From Rhodospirillum sp. (GTDB lineage Bacteria > Pseudomonadota > Alphaproteobacteria > Dongiales > Dongiaceae), in the NCBI GenBank assembly GCA_013822765.1, contig PNKY01000001.1, positions 1,054,001 to 1,118,000 of the forward strand: a DNA stretch of 64,000 bases. The letters are read 5' to 3'. Made by a program: the position numbers and the translations under genes. Under the pieces are notes generated by a model. The model was not told the DNA's origin. It saw only the letters and a list, made by a program, of their open reading frames with translations, and ran no database searches. This document shows, one piece after another, positions 1 to 10,243 of the stretch (the first letter of the stretch is position 1; each line of letters opens with the position of its first letter).

Positions 1-1
1 T

Positions 2-493
2 GTTTGCTCTCCGGCCTGGAACCTGAAGCAGGATGGCGGCCGGCCGATCGCGGAAGCCGAGGTGGAGTTGATCGCGCTCCATCCGGATCGTGCCGACCTC
101 ATCCGTGCTTTCTACGGCCAGTGGCCGAAAACCCTGCGCGGACTGCTCGACGATGGCGTCGCACTGCTTGAACAGCTGCATGCGGCGGGCGTTCCGCTCT
201 ATGGCCTCACCAACTGGTCGGCGGAGACCTACCATCACGTCGAGGACAAGTACGATTTCATGACGCGCTTCCGCCATGTGGTGGTGTCGGGACGGATCGG
301 CATGGTGAAGCCGGATCCGCGCATCTATGCGCATCTGCTGGAGCATGTGCGCGAGCCGGCGGAGCGCTGCGTCTTCATCGACGACAACGCGAAGAACGCC
401 GAGGCGGCGAGCGCGCTCGGCCTGCACGGCATCACCCATCGCAGCGGCGCGGAGACGTCAGCACGTCTTCGCGACCTCGGCGTGGCGTTTTGA
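2..493 (+). CDS. HAD-IA family hydrolase (C-terminal part, cut by window start)
   Basis: The 5' end lies outside the window; the frame is open from base 2. A GTG at 62 is possible as a start but would remove conserved sequence (CSPAWNLKQD...), so I read this as a fragment. Seen: a TNWSAET segment (motif II serine/threonine region), the motif III lysine in VKPDPRIY, and FIDDNAKN (motif IV acidic pair). This order and spacing are typical of haloacid-dehalogenase-like phosphatases and dehalogenases; the motif I DxD nucleophile is off the window. Substrate cannot be told. The next gene starts 22 bases downstream on the same strand. Confidence 0.85.
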   Translation, partial: VCSPAWNLKQDGGRPIAEAEVELIALHPDRADLIRAFYGQWPKTLRGLLDDGVALLEQLHAAGVPLYGLTNWSAETYHHVEDKYDFMTRFRHVVVSGRIGMVKPDPRIYAHLLEHVREPAERCVFIDDNAKNAEAASALGLHGITHRSGAETSARLRDLGVAF

Positions 494-515
494 CGCGGCG
501 GCAATAGCACAACAC

Positions 516-1727
516 ATGGCACGGGAAAGCGCACAGGAGTTCGAGCATTGGCTGGCGGAGGGCGGTCTGCGCAACATGCCGCTGTCCGACCTGTTCAACG
601 GCTTCACCCAGTATCTGCTCGAAGGCGGCGTGCCGATCGTGCGCGCATATTTCGGCATGTCGACGCGCCATCCGCTGATCCAGGCCTTCGACATGACGTG
701 GGAGCCGGATTCCGCGCTCTATCACACCCAGTTCGATCACACCTGGCGGCGGCGCACGGCCTGGACCGATTCGCCGCTGCGCCACATGATCATGGAGCAC
801 CTGGCGCGTATGCGCCGCACCCTCAAGGGGCCGCAGGCGGTGGTGGATTTCCCGGTGCTCGAGGAGCTGGCGGAGCGCGGCTTCACCGATTGGTACGGCG
901 CGGTCAGCGGCTTCGAGGCGGATTCGATCCTCGATCAACCGGGCTCGCTCGGCATGGCCTGCTCCTGGTCCACCGACCGGCCGGGCGGCTTCTCGGTGGA
1001 GAACATTGCGCTGATCAACCGGCTGTTCCCGATCTTCGCGGTCAGCATCAAGGCCTCGGTGCTGCCGATCATCACCCGCACGCTGCTCGGCGCCTATATC
1101 GGCACCGACGCGGCGCAGCGCGTGTGGTCGGGCGCCACCAACCGCGGCTCGATCGAGCGGGTCGAGGCGGCGATCTTCTTCTCCGACCTGCGCGGCTTCA
1201 CCGCCTTCGCGGAGCAGGCGAGCTCCGAGCTGGTGATGGCGACCCTCAACCGCTATTTCGATTCGGTCGGCGCGGCGATCGTCAAGGAAGGCGGCGAGAT
1301 CCTGAAATTCATGGGCGATGGCATCCTCGCCACCTTCGCCCAGCCGGATGCCAACGTGTGCGAGCAGGCGCTGCGCGCGGCCCGCACTGCTGTGCATGAC
1401 GTCGCGGCGCTGGCGGCGGGCAGCGGGGAAGCGGCCGGCAATCTCGACCTCGGCATCGCCCTGCACAAGGGCGAGGTGCTGTACGGCAACGTCGGCACGC
1501 CGGAGCGGCTCGACTTCACCATGATCGGCCCGGCGGTGAACGAGGCGGCGCGCATGGAAAAGCTGACCAAGAGCCTGGGCTGCGCGATCCTGGCCTCGGA
1601 TTCGTTCCAGGCGGGGCTGGGCGAAAGCCGGCGCCTGCTGCAGCCGGCGGGCGTGCACGCCATCTCGGGCCTCAGCGCGCCACGCGCGCTCTACGTCGTG
1701 GTGCTGGACGACAAGGCGGCGGCGTGA
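516..1727 (+). CDS. Class III adenylate/guanylate cyclase, soluble, 403 aa
   Basis: Makes a cyclic nucleotide second messenger, probably cAMP. The catalytic domain spans about residues 216-385. It has the first metal aspartate in FSDLRGFT, the second in GDGILATF, the substrate lysine just before it in EILKFMGDG, a DFTMIG segment with the adenine-type Asp, and NEAAR for transition-state binding, so all catalytic residues look present and adenylate specificity is likely. The N-terminal 200 residues contain no transmembrane segment and resemble the sensory region common in alphaproteobacterial cyclases. The frame is open further upstream, but the ATG at 516 (MARESAQEF) begins the conserved part and avoids overlap with the HAD gene. 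Confidence 0.85.
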   Translation: MARESAQEFEHWLAEGGLRNMPLSDLFNGFTQYLLEGGVPIVRAYFGMSTRHPLIQAFDMTWEPDSALYHTQFDHTWRRRTAWTDSPLRHMIMEHLARMRRTLKGPQAVVDFPVLEELAERGFTDWYGAVSGFEADSILDQPGSLGMACSWSTDRPGGFSVENIALINRLFPIFAVSIKASVLPIITRTLLGAYIGTDAAQRVWSGATNRGSIERVEAAIFFSDLRGFTAFAEQASSELVMATLNRYFDSVGAAIVKEGGEILKFMGDGILATFAQPDANVCEQALRAARTAVHDVAALAAGSGEAAGNLDLGIALHKGEVLYGNVGTPERLDFTMIGPAVNEAARMEKLTKSLGCAILASDSFQAGLGESRRLLQPAGVHAISGLSAPRALYVVVLDDKAAA

Positions 1728-1764
1728 CAATCTGCGGTTGCCGCCACTAATCCGGTTGCAACCC

Positions 1765-2559
1765 ATGGCTCGCCGCCGCGCTTACAACTCCGACCTGCCG
1801 CCGCCCTTCCTGAAGCGCCTCAGCTTCCTCCAGGAGCGGGTGAAGGCGGACGAATTCCCCTTCACCATTCCCGCGTTCCAGCGCGGCAGGCTGATCCTCG
1901 ATTTCGAGCGGCCGATCACCATCATCGTGGGCGAGAACGGCACGGGGAAGTCGACCCTGCTGGAAGGCATAGCGGGGCAATGTGGATTCAACCTCAGCGG
2001 CGGCAATCGCAATCATGCCTACGCGTCGAGCCTCAATTCATCGCCACTCGATCATGCTTTGCGCCTGTCCTGGCTGCCAAAAGTGACGCGCGGTTTCTTC
2101 ATGCGCGCGGAGAGCTTCTTCAACTTCGCCCGCTACATCGACGAAGAGATGCCCGATGTACTGCCGGCCTATGGCGGCAAGAAGCTTCACGAACAATCGC
2201 ATGGAGAGTCCTTTCTGGCGCTGTTCGCCAACAAGTTCCACGGCCAGGGGATCTACATCCTCGACGAACCGGAGGCCGCTCTGTCGCCGCGGCGCCAGCT
2301 TGAGTTCCTGAAGGTGATCCGGATGCTGGAGCTGGAAGGACAGTCGCAGTTCATCATCGCGACCCATTCGCCGATCCTGATGGCTTATCCGCGCGCGCAG
2401 TTGCTGATGTTCGACGGGCGCGTGATCCACGAGGCCTCGCTGAGCGAGACGTCGCACTACCAGCTGATGCGCAACTTCGTCATGAATCCCAAGGCCATGA
2501 TGGACGAACTGTTCGCCGAGGTCGCGGCGGAACTGGCCGAGGAGCAGGCCCGATCATGA
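1765..2559 (+). CDS. AAA family ATPase, first of a tandem pair (264 aa)
   Basis: A small ABC/SMC-type ATPase of the AAA_21/AAA_15 kind. Walker A is GENGTGKST near residue 55, a Q/signature-like region is HEQSHGES, Walker B is IYILDEPEAALSP, and the switch histidine is in ATHSPILMAYP. The start is the ATG at 1765; a TTG at 1738 in frame is a poor alternative. The stop overlaps the start of a close paralogue (ATGA at 2556-2559), so the two are translationally coupled. Family members occur as stand-alone cytosolic ATPases of unknown role. No partner nuclease or toxin-like gene is adjacent, so a defence role is not supported. Confidence 0.85.
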   Translation: MARRRAYNSDLPPPFLKRLSFLQERVKADEFPFTIPAFQRGRLILDFERPITIIVGENGTGKSTLLEGIAGQCGFNLSGGNRNHAYASSLNSSPLDHALRLSWLPKVTRGFFMRAESFFNFARYIDEEMPDVLPAYGGKKLHEQSHGESFLALFANKFHGQGIYILDEPEAALSPRRQLEFLKVIRMLELEGQSQFIIATHSPILMAYPRAQLLMFDGRVIHEASLSETSHYQLMRNFVMNPKAMMDELFAEVAAELAEEQARS

Positions 2560-3350
2560 GCCGCCGCTGGGTCAAGTCGGATCTGCCGCCGCCATTCCTG
2601 AAGCGTCTCAGCTTTCTCGAAGAACGGGTGCAGGCGGACGAGTTCCCCTTCAACATTCCCGCGTTCCAGCGGGGCAAGCTGGTGCTCGACTTCGAGCGGC
2701 CGATCACCATCATCGTGGGTGAGAACGGAACAGGCAAGTCGTCGCTTCTGGAAGGGATCGCCGACCTCTGCGGCTTCAACCTCAGCGGCGGCAACCGTAA
2801 CCATGTCTACAGCAGTGACCTCAGTCAGGCGACGATCGGCCATGCATTGCGCGGCAGCTGGCTGCCGAAGGTCACCAGAGGGTTCTTCCTTCGCGCGGAG
2901 AGCTTCTTCAACTTTGGACACTACGTCGACGCACTGCCACCCGACTCCACCTGCCCCAATCCGCGCGTGCCCTACGGAGGCAAGTCGCTGCACGAGCAGT
3001 CGCACGGCGAGTCGTTTCTCAATCTGTTCACACACAAGTTTCGCGACGAGGCGATCTATGTCCTCGACGAACCCGAAGCGGCGCTTTCGCCGAAACGACA
3101 GCTGCAATTCCTCAAACTCATGCGCTTGCTGGAGTTGGAGGGCAGTTCGCAGTTCATCATCGCGACCCATTCGCCGATCCTGATGGCCTATCCGCGCGCG
3201 CAGCTGTTGATGTTCGACGGTCGCGTGATCCGCGAGGCGTCGTTGAGCGAGACGCCGCACTACCAGCTGACGCGCAACTTCGTCATGAACCCGAAGGCGA
3301 TGATGGACGAGCTGTTCGCCGAGGTCGACGCGGAACTCGCCGACGACTAG
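2556..3350 (+). CDS. AAA family ATPase, second of a tandem pair (264 aa)
   Basis: Paralogue of the preceding gene. It opens with the same block (SDLPPPFLKRLSFLEERV), carries Walker A GENGTGKSS, the HEQSHGES motif, Walker B IYVLDEPEAALSP and the ATHSPILMAYP switch, and closes with the same MNPKAMMDELFAEV tail. The two differ mainly between residues 75 and 135, where this copy has a longer, cysteine-containing loop (STCPNPRVPYGG). Both copies keep all ATPase residues, so neither is a pseudogene; they may form a heterodimer. The stop overlaps the stop of the convergent nitrilase gene. Confidence 0.85.
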   Translation: MSRRWVKSDLPPPFLKRLSFLEERVQADEFPFNIPAFQRGKLVLDFERPITIIVGENGTGKSSLLEGIADLCGFNLSGGNRNHVYSSDLSQATIGHALRGSWLPKVTRGFFLRAESFFNFGHYVDALPPDSTCPNPRVPYGGKSLHEQSHGESFLNLFTHKFRDEAIYVLDEPEAALSPKRQLQFLKLMRLLELEGSSQFIIATHSPILMAYPRAQLLMFDGRVIREASLSETPHYQLTRNFVMNPKAMMDELFAEVDAELADD

Positions 3351-4213
3351 TTGATCTCCGTCAGCGGCCCGTATGTCTCCGGCCGGCGGTCGCGGAAGAA
3401 CTGCCAGGTGTTGCGCACGGTGCGGATCATCTCGAAGTCCATGTCGTGGACGATCAGCTCGTCTTTGTCGCGGCTGGCGATCGCTTCGATCTGGCCGCGC
3501 GGGTTGACGAAGTAGCTCTGGCCGTAGAACTCGCCGATGTTCCACGGCGCCTCCTTGCCGATGCGGTTGATGGCGCCGATATAGACGCCGTTGGCGACGG
3601 CGGAGGCCGGCTGCTCCAGCTTCCACAGATATTCGCTGAGGCCGGCGACAGTGGCCGATGGGTTGACGATGTATTCCGCGCCGTTGAGGGCGAGGGCGCG
3701 CCATCCCTCGGGGAAATGGCGGTCGTAGCAGATGTAGACGCCGAGCTTGCAGTAGCGGGTCTTGAACACCGGGAACTCGGAGGCGCCGGGCTTGAAGAAG
3801 AACTTTTCCCAGAAGCCGGCGACCTGCGGGATGTGGGTCTTGCGGTACTTGCCCATGTAGCTGCCGTCGGCGTCGATCACCGCGGCGGTGTTGTAGTAAA
3901 CGCCGGTCATCGCCTCCTCGTAGATCGGGACGACGATAACCATCTGGTACTTCTTCGCGAACTCCTGCATCAGCTTGACGGTCGGGCCGTCGGGGATGCG
4001 CTCGGCCGCGGCGTACCATTTCGCATCCTGGCTCGGGCAGAAATAGGGCTGGGTGAAGACCTCCTGGAAGCACAGGATCTGCACGCCTTCGCCGCCGGCC
4101 TTCTCGATCAGCGGCACGTGGGCATCGAGCATCGCCTTGCGGATCTCCTCGGGCGATTTCTCGGTCGGCGCCTTCAGCGCCATCTGGATCAAGCCGCCGC
4201 GCACCTTGGTCAT
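3347..4213 (-). CDS. Carbon-nitrogen hydrolase (nitrilase superfamily; beta-ureidopropionase/N-carbamoylputrescine amidase-like)
   Basis: 288 aa cytosolic amidase. The catalytic triad is visible: Glu in CFQEVFTQPYF, Lys in KYRKTHIP and nucleophilic Cys162 in VYICYDRHFPEGW. The FCPSQD and FFKPG segments resemble the branch that splits N-carbamoyl compounds to amine, CO2 and ammonia (beta-ureidopropionase, AguB). The ATG at 4213 starts the conserved MTKVRGGLIQMA. An open frame continues upstream but is composition-driven. No dihydropyrimidinase or agmatine deiminase is adjacent, so the pathway is uncertain. The upstream same-strand gene is the MocR regulator, 55 bases away. Confidence 0.85.
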   Translation of the reverse strand: MTKVRGGLIQMALKAPTEKSPEEIRKAMLDAHVPLIEKAGGEGVQILCFQEVFTQPYFCPSQDAKWYAAAERIPDGPTVKLMQEFAKKYQMVIVVPIYEEAMTGVYYNTAAVIDADGSYMGKYRKTHIPQVAGFWEKFFFKPGASEFPVFKTRYCKLGVYICYDRHFPEGWRALALNGAEYIVNPSATVAGLSEYLWKLEQPASAVANGVYIGAINRIGKEAPWNIGEFYGQSYFVNPRGQIEAIASRDKDELIVHDMDFEMIRTVRNTWQFFRDRRPETYGPLTEIN

Positions 4214-4268
4214 GGCGAAGTCCTCCCGTCGGGTCTTTGCGCCATTCTGGCCGCCTCGCCGGCAATCC

Positions 4269-5660
4269 TCAAGCGCGGGCCTTGAGCTCCGCCTTAAGGA
4301 AATCGAACAGGCGCTGGTGCTGGCTCTGCGGGGCGTTGAAGCGCAGATAGTCGGGCCAAGCCTGCGCCGGGCTGAAGACATTGCCGGGGGCCAGCACGAT
4401 GTTGTGGCGCAGGGCACGGCGCGCGAGCTCGGCGGCGTCGCGGCCATCTGGCAGCCGCATCCACAGGAACAGGCCTTCGCGCGGCTCCTGCCAATAGCTG
4501 AGACCGAGCGCTTCCAGCTTGCTGCCGACCTGGCCCATGGCGGCGGAGAGGCGGCGGCGGATGCGCTCGGCGTGCTTGCGCTGCGTGCCGTCGGCGATCA
4601 GGCGGTGCACCGTCTGCGCGGCGGCCAGGTCGCTGCCGAAGCAGGTGGCGATCTTGAGATCGAGCAGGGCGTCGATGGTGGCTTCGTCCGCCGCGATGAA
4701 ACCGCAGCGCATGGCTGCGCTGAGCGTCTTCGAGAAGCTGCCGAGATGGATCACGCGCTTCAGGCCGTCGAGCGCCGCCAGGATCGGCGTCGGATGGCGG
4801 CGGAAATCGGCGAACACGTCGTCCTCGACAATGCGAAAATCGTGCGCCTCCGCCAGCTGCAGCAGCCGATGCGCGATCGCCGGCGACAGCGCGCCGCCGG
4901 TCGGGTTATGCGGCGCGGCGTTCATCAGGTAGAGCCGCGGCTTGTGCTCGCGCGCGAGGGCGGCGAGGCGCTCCAGATCGGGACCATCGGGTCTGCGCGG
5001 TACCGGCAGTGACACGGCGCGGTGCGCACGCAGGTTGGCGTGGAAGTTGAAATAGCCGGGATCGTCGACCAGCACCGCGTCGCCGGGCTGGATCAGGTGG
5101 CGCAGCGTGAGGTCGATCGCCTGCGTGCCACCGTCGGTCAGCAGGATGCGGGTCGGTGGCGCGTCTATCTCCAGCTCGGCGAGCCGCGCGTGCAGCGCCT
5201 GGCGCAGCGGCAGGTAGCCGAGCGGGTGGCCGTATTCCAGCAGCTTGGCGTGCGGCGCCTGCGCGACGCCACGCAGGGCGCGGCGCAGATCGGCTTCCGG
5301 CAACCAGCTTTCCGGCAACCAGCCGCATCCGGGGCGCAAGGCGCGCTCTTCGGTCTCGAGCGATTGGCGCGCGACCCAGACCGGATCGATGGCACGATCG
5401 AGCTTGGGCGCCAGCTCCTGCAGGCTGGGCGTCGCGCGCCGGCCGGTCACGGTGAAGCCCGAGCCGCGGCGCGCCTGGATGTGCCCGGAGGCGACCAAGC
5501 GGTCATAGGCCTCGACGATGGTGGACTTGCTGGCGCCGAACTCGCCGGCGGCGGTCCGGATCGAGGGTAGGCGAGCGCCCGGCGCCAGGGTGCGCGCCTC
5601 GATCCGCGCCAGGATGGCCGCGCCGATCTTCTCGGTCAGGGTGGGCATCACAATTGTCAT
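4269..5660 (-). CDS. MocR/PdxR-type GntR regulator with aminotransferase-like domain
   Basis: 463 aa fusion. The N-terminal winged helix-turn-helix (about residues 10-75, with LPSIRTAAGEFGASKSTI) is GntR type. The C-terminal about 350 residues are a fold-type I aminotransferase domain with NPTGG and the PLP lysine in HLGSFSKTLSAAMRCG. Such proteins bind PLP or PLP-amino acid adducts as effectors rather than acting mainly as enzymes. MTIVMPTLTEKIG at 5660 was chosen because the frame above it runs through a palindromic repeat. Divergent from an EamA-type exporter, a common MocR arrangement, which suggests that it controls that exporter and itself. Confidence 0.88.
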   Translation of the reverse strand: MTIVMPTLTEKIGAAILARIEARTLAPGARLPSIRTAAGEFGASKSTIVEAYDRLVASGHIQARRGSGFTVTGRRATPSLQELAPKLDRAIDPVWVARQSLETEERALRPGCGWLPESWLPEADLRRALRGVAQAPHAKLLEYGHPLGYLPLRQALHARLAELEIDAPPTRILLTDGGTQAIDLTLRHLIQPGDAVLVDDPGYFNFHANLRAHRAVSLPVPRRPDGPDLERLAALAREHKPRLYLMNAAPHNPTGGALSPAIAHRLLQLAEAHDFRIVEDDVFADFRRHPTPILAALDGLKRVIHLGSFSKTLSAAMRCGFIAADEATIDALLDLKIATCFGSDLAAAQTVHRLIADGTQRKHAERIRRRLSAAMGQVGSKLEALGLSYWQEPREGLFLWMRLPDGRDAAELARRALRHNIVLAPGNVFSPAQAWPDYLRFNAPQSQHQRLFDFLKAELKARA

Positions 5661-5695
5661 GATATCCGTACCAGTACAGTTTGTAGAATTGTAAT
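5658..5695. promoter_or_regulatory. Candidate MocR operator/promoter region
   Basis: Just ahead of the MocR start the sequence holds a GTACCAGTAC palindromic element (5668-5677) followed by AGTT. A minus-strand TACAAT (-10 like, 5688-5693) lies about 28 bases from the start codon. MocR regulators typically bind such repeats and autoregulate. The assignment rests on position and symmetry only. Confidence 0.35.
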
Positions 5696-5724
5696 GCATC
5701 TGTGTCTGGGTTGGCGAGTCCTCG

Positions 5725-5827
5725 TCCCCCACGTTGGGGGAGGGTAGGGAGGGGGAAGCCACGCTTCGGCGACCGACAACCTTCGCTCGCTTCCCCCACC
5801 CCAACCCTCCCTCGTGTCGGGGGAGGA
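5725..5827. repeat. Paired palindromic GC-rich repeat (REP/BIME-like), copy 1
   Basis: Two related units in inverted orientation: a G-rich hairpin unit at 5725-5755 (CCCCC-ACGTT-GGGGG core followed by a G-rich tail) and its inverted partner at 5791-5827 (C-rich arm, then CCCTCGTGTCGGGGGA). The same two-unit design occurs at 21594-21697. Short extragenic palindromes of this kind are widespread in alphaproteobacterial genomes. It occupies the space between the MocR and EamA genes. Confidence 0.7.
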
Positions 5828-5848
5828 GGAACTAGGTCGGAGTGCGAT

Positions 5849-8054
<2,206 letters not shown>

Positions 8055-8074
8055 AGGCACCGCCTCGTTCCCTC

Positions 8075-8191
8075 TTTCCGTCATTGCCGGGCTTGACCCG
8101 GCAATCCAAGTGCACGTCAGCGTGTCGGATAGAAATTTGGATCACCGTGTCTCGCCGCTTCGCGTCGGCCCGGTGATGACGGAGGGAAAGG
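8075..8191. repeat. Long imperfect palindrome, extragenic repeat type
   Basis: An inner perfect hairpin, TTGCCGGG/CCCGGCAA (8084-8104, 5-base loop), sits inside an outer inverted repeat: TTTCCGTCAT at the left pairs with ATGACGGAGGGAAA at the right. The whole could fold as a long stem downstream of aspC. Elements of the pattern GTCATTGCCGGGCTTGACCCGGCAATCC are multicopy in alphaproteobacteria. No gene is seen in 8055-8304. Confidence 0.65.
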
Positions 8192-8304
8192 AGCGGATTG
8201 CGGCGGCACGACGCCGCAGCTGTTTGTAACAGTTCTAAATCCCTTGCTGGCGGCGAAGCGGGTGCGCAATAATGCCGCGCACCCCCAATCGGACAGGTGA
8301 ATCC

Positions 8305-8775
8305 ATGGACATCGACATCGGCATTTCGAAGAAGGACCGCAAGAATATCGCGGACGGGCTCAGCAAGCTGCTGGCGGATACCTACACGCTCTATCTCAAG
8401 ACCCATAACTTCCACTGGAACGTGGAAGGGCCGATGTTCAACACCCTGCATCTGATGTTCGAGACGCAATACAACGAGCTGGCGCTGGCGGTCGACGCGA
8501 TCGCCGAGCGCATCCGTGCCCTCGGCCATCCGGCGCCGGGCTCCTACGCGGCCTACGCCAAGCTCAGCTCGATCAAGGAAGAGACTGGTACGCCCAAGGC
8601 AGAGGAAATGATCCGGCAGCTGGTCGACGGCCAGGAAGCGGTCGCCCGCACGGCGCGCGCGGTGTTCCCGTCGGCCGAGAAGGCTGGCGACGAGCCGACC
8701 GCGGACCTGCTAACCCAGCGACTGCAGATCCATGAAAAAACGGCATGGATGCTGCGGTCTCTGCTCAGCAAATAG
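8305..8775 (+). CDS. dps: Dps/ferritin-like DNA-protection protein
   Basis: 156 aa, the usual length of Dps miniferritins. They form a dodecamer, oxidise Fe(II) with peroxide and bind or shield DNA in starvation. The ferroxidase ligands are visible: His and Asp/Glu in [12 protein letters not shown] and [23 protein letters not shown]. Start ATG at 8305 ([13 protein letters not shown]); upstream in-frame sequence is non-conserved. It stands alone and is followed by a strong terminator. Confidence 0.93.
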   Translation: MDIDIGISKKDRKNIADGLSKLLADTYTLYLKTHNFHWNVEGPMFNTLHLMFETQYNELALAVDAIAERIRALGHPAPGSYAAYAKLSSIKEETGTPKAEEMIRQLVDGQEAVARTARAVFPSAEKAGDEPTADLLTQRLQIHEKTAWMLRSLLSK

Positions 8776-8820
8776 CCCGATCTCTCAATCCCCAAGTCTT
8801 TCAATCCATTGTGACTTGCG

Positions 8821-8850
8821 ATGGGCGGCTCCGCCGCCCATTGTCTTTTT
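8821..8850 (+). terminator. Rho-independent terminator after dps
   Basis: Perfect 9-bp stem ATGGGCGGC/GCCGCCCAT with a TCC loop (8821-8841), followed by TGTCTTTTT. It lies 45 bases after the dps stop and before the msrP start. Confidence 0.8.
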
Positions 8851-8886
8851 CGGCTGCGAGCCTCTGTTTCGAGGGAGTGATTCCTC

Positions 8887-9876
8887 ATGTTCATCAAAGT
8901 GAAGCGCGGGTGGGAAATTCCGGAACGCCTCGCGACGCCGGAGCATGTCTTTTTCAACCGGCGCAAGTTCCTGGTCACCGGCGCCGCGATCGGCGCCATG
9001 ACGGCGTTGTCGGCGTGCGACGAGAAGCAGGAAGCGCAGGCGGAAGCCAATGCCGCGCCGGCCGCGCCCGATCCCTCGACCGCGCTCTATCCCTTCAAGC
9101 GCAACGAGACCTACAAGCTCGACCGCGACGTGACGGATGAGCAGTGGGCGACCACCTACAACAACTACTACGAATTCAGCTCGGGCAAGAATCTGCACGA
9201 GAAGGCGCAGGCGCTGCCGGTCCGGCCCTGGGTGCTGACCATCGACGGCATGGTCGGCAAGCCGATGCAGATCGGCATCGACGATTTGATGAAGAAGATG
9301 CCGCTGGAAGAGCGGCTCTATCGCCATCGCTGCGTCGAGACCTGGTCGATGGCAGTGCCGTGGAGCGGCTTCGCGCTGAAGGAACTGGTGAAGCTGGTCG
9401 AGCCGAAGGCCGAGGCGAAGTATCTGCGACTCGAGACCTTCATGAACCCCGAGGTCGCGCCGGAGCAGAAGGGGCCGTTCTATCCCTGGCCCTACATCGA
9501 GGGCCTGACCATCGAGGAAGCCAACAACGATCTCGCCTTCATGGTGACCGGCATGTACGGCAAGCCGGCGCCCAAGCAGAATGGCGCGCCGCTGCGCATC
9601 GCGCTGCCGTGGAAATACGGCTTCAAGTCGGGCAAGGCGCTGGTGAAGATCACCTTCACCGACCAGCGGCCGGTGAATTTCTGGCAGGCGCTGCAGCCGG
9701 CGGAATACGGCTTCTGGGCCAACGTCAACCCGGAGGTCCCGCATCCGCGCTGGAGCCAGGCCAACGAGCGTCTGCTCGGCAACGACGAGCCGCGGCCGAC
9801 GCTGCTCTACAACGGCTATGCCGAGTTCGTGGCGCCGCTCTACGCCAACCTGCAGGGCGAGAAGCTGTTCATGTGA
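8887..9876 (+). CDS. msrP: Periplasmic methionine-sulfoxide reductase, molybdopterin subunit MsrP (YedY)
   Basis: 329 aa. The twin-arginine signal is NRRKFLVTG (about residues 25-33), followed by a hydrophobic stretch and a cysteine at the cleavage region (LSACDEKQ). The molybdenum ligand is Cys149 in HRCVETWSMAVPWSGF; an LPWKYGFKSGK block typical of the family follows. MsrP repairs oxidised methionines in periplasmic proteins, receiving electrons from the haem membrane protein MsrQ. MsrQ is not next door here, unlike in many genomes, so it must be elsewhere or replaced. Confidence 0.92.
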   Translation: MFIKVKRGWEIPERLATPEHVFFNRRKFLVTGAAIGAMTALSACDEKQEAQAEANAAPAAPDPSTALYPFKRNETYKLDRDVTDEQWATTYNNYYEFSSGKNLHEKAQALPVRPWVLTIDGMVGKPMQIGIDDLMKKMPLEERLYRHRCVETWSMAVPWSGFALKELVKLVEPKAEAKYLRLETFMNPEVAPEQKGPFYPWPYIEGLTIEEANNDLAFMVTGMYGKPAPKQNGAPLRIALPWKYGFKSGKALVKITFTDQRPVNFWQALQPAEYGFWANVNPEVPHPRWSQANERLLGNDEPRPTLLYNGYAEFVAPLYANLQGEKLFM

Positions 9877-9944
9877 GGCTCTTGCCCCGCGCAAATCCGG
9901 TGTAGACTGGTCGCCATCACCGGCTGCGTGCGGAGCCCTTGCTC

Positions 9945-10208
9945 ATGAAAGACGACCACCGCGAGAAAGCTATTGTGGCCCTGACGCGCTTCCGCAAGGA
10001 AGTGCGCGAGGCCGGCTTTTCCGAAGACGAGCTCAGCGACATCCTCGGCCACATCTCCGCCCTTGAGCAGGAGGTGAAGGCGCCGAAGCCGGACCAGGCC
10101 GTCATGAAATCCTCGACTGAGGCGCTCGACGAGGTCACCCATTCGCCGGACGTTACCGACGCCATCGCGCGCGTCGTGCGCTTCTTCAATTCGATCGGGA
10201 TCCAGTAG
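9945..10208 (+). CDS. Small protein of unknown function, 87 aa
   Basis: Charged, probably helical protein (MKDDHREKAIVALTRFRKE...) with no signal peptide or membrane segment. I do not recognise a family. A GGAG ribosome site lies 9 bases before the ATG at 9945; TTG at 9939 is an alternative. Codon use matches neighbours. It lies between msrP and a cyclase gene 35 bases downstream on the same strand. Confidence 0.6.
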   Translation: MKDDHREKAIVALTRFRKEVREAGFSEDELSDILGHISALEQEVKAPKPDQAVMKSSTEALDEVTHSPDVTDAIARVVRFFNSIGIQ

Positions 10209-10243
10209 CCGTCAATGGAAGTCTCCGGTCGAGAAAGACGCTC

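Noticed and set aside
432..1766. 444-aa leftward open frame opposite the first cyclase
   Set aside because: High-GC antisense shadow, rich in Arg/Asp/His with no domain; the plus strand has clear cyclase motifs.
1765..3350. Tandem AAA ATPases as an anti-phage defence system
   Set aside because: Many defence systems pair such ATPases with nucleases or toxins, but neighbours here are a cyclase and an amidase; no effector is present.
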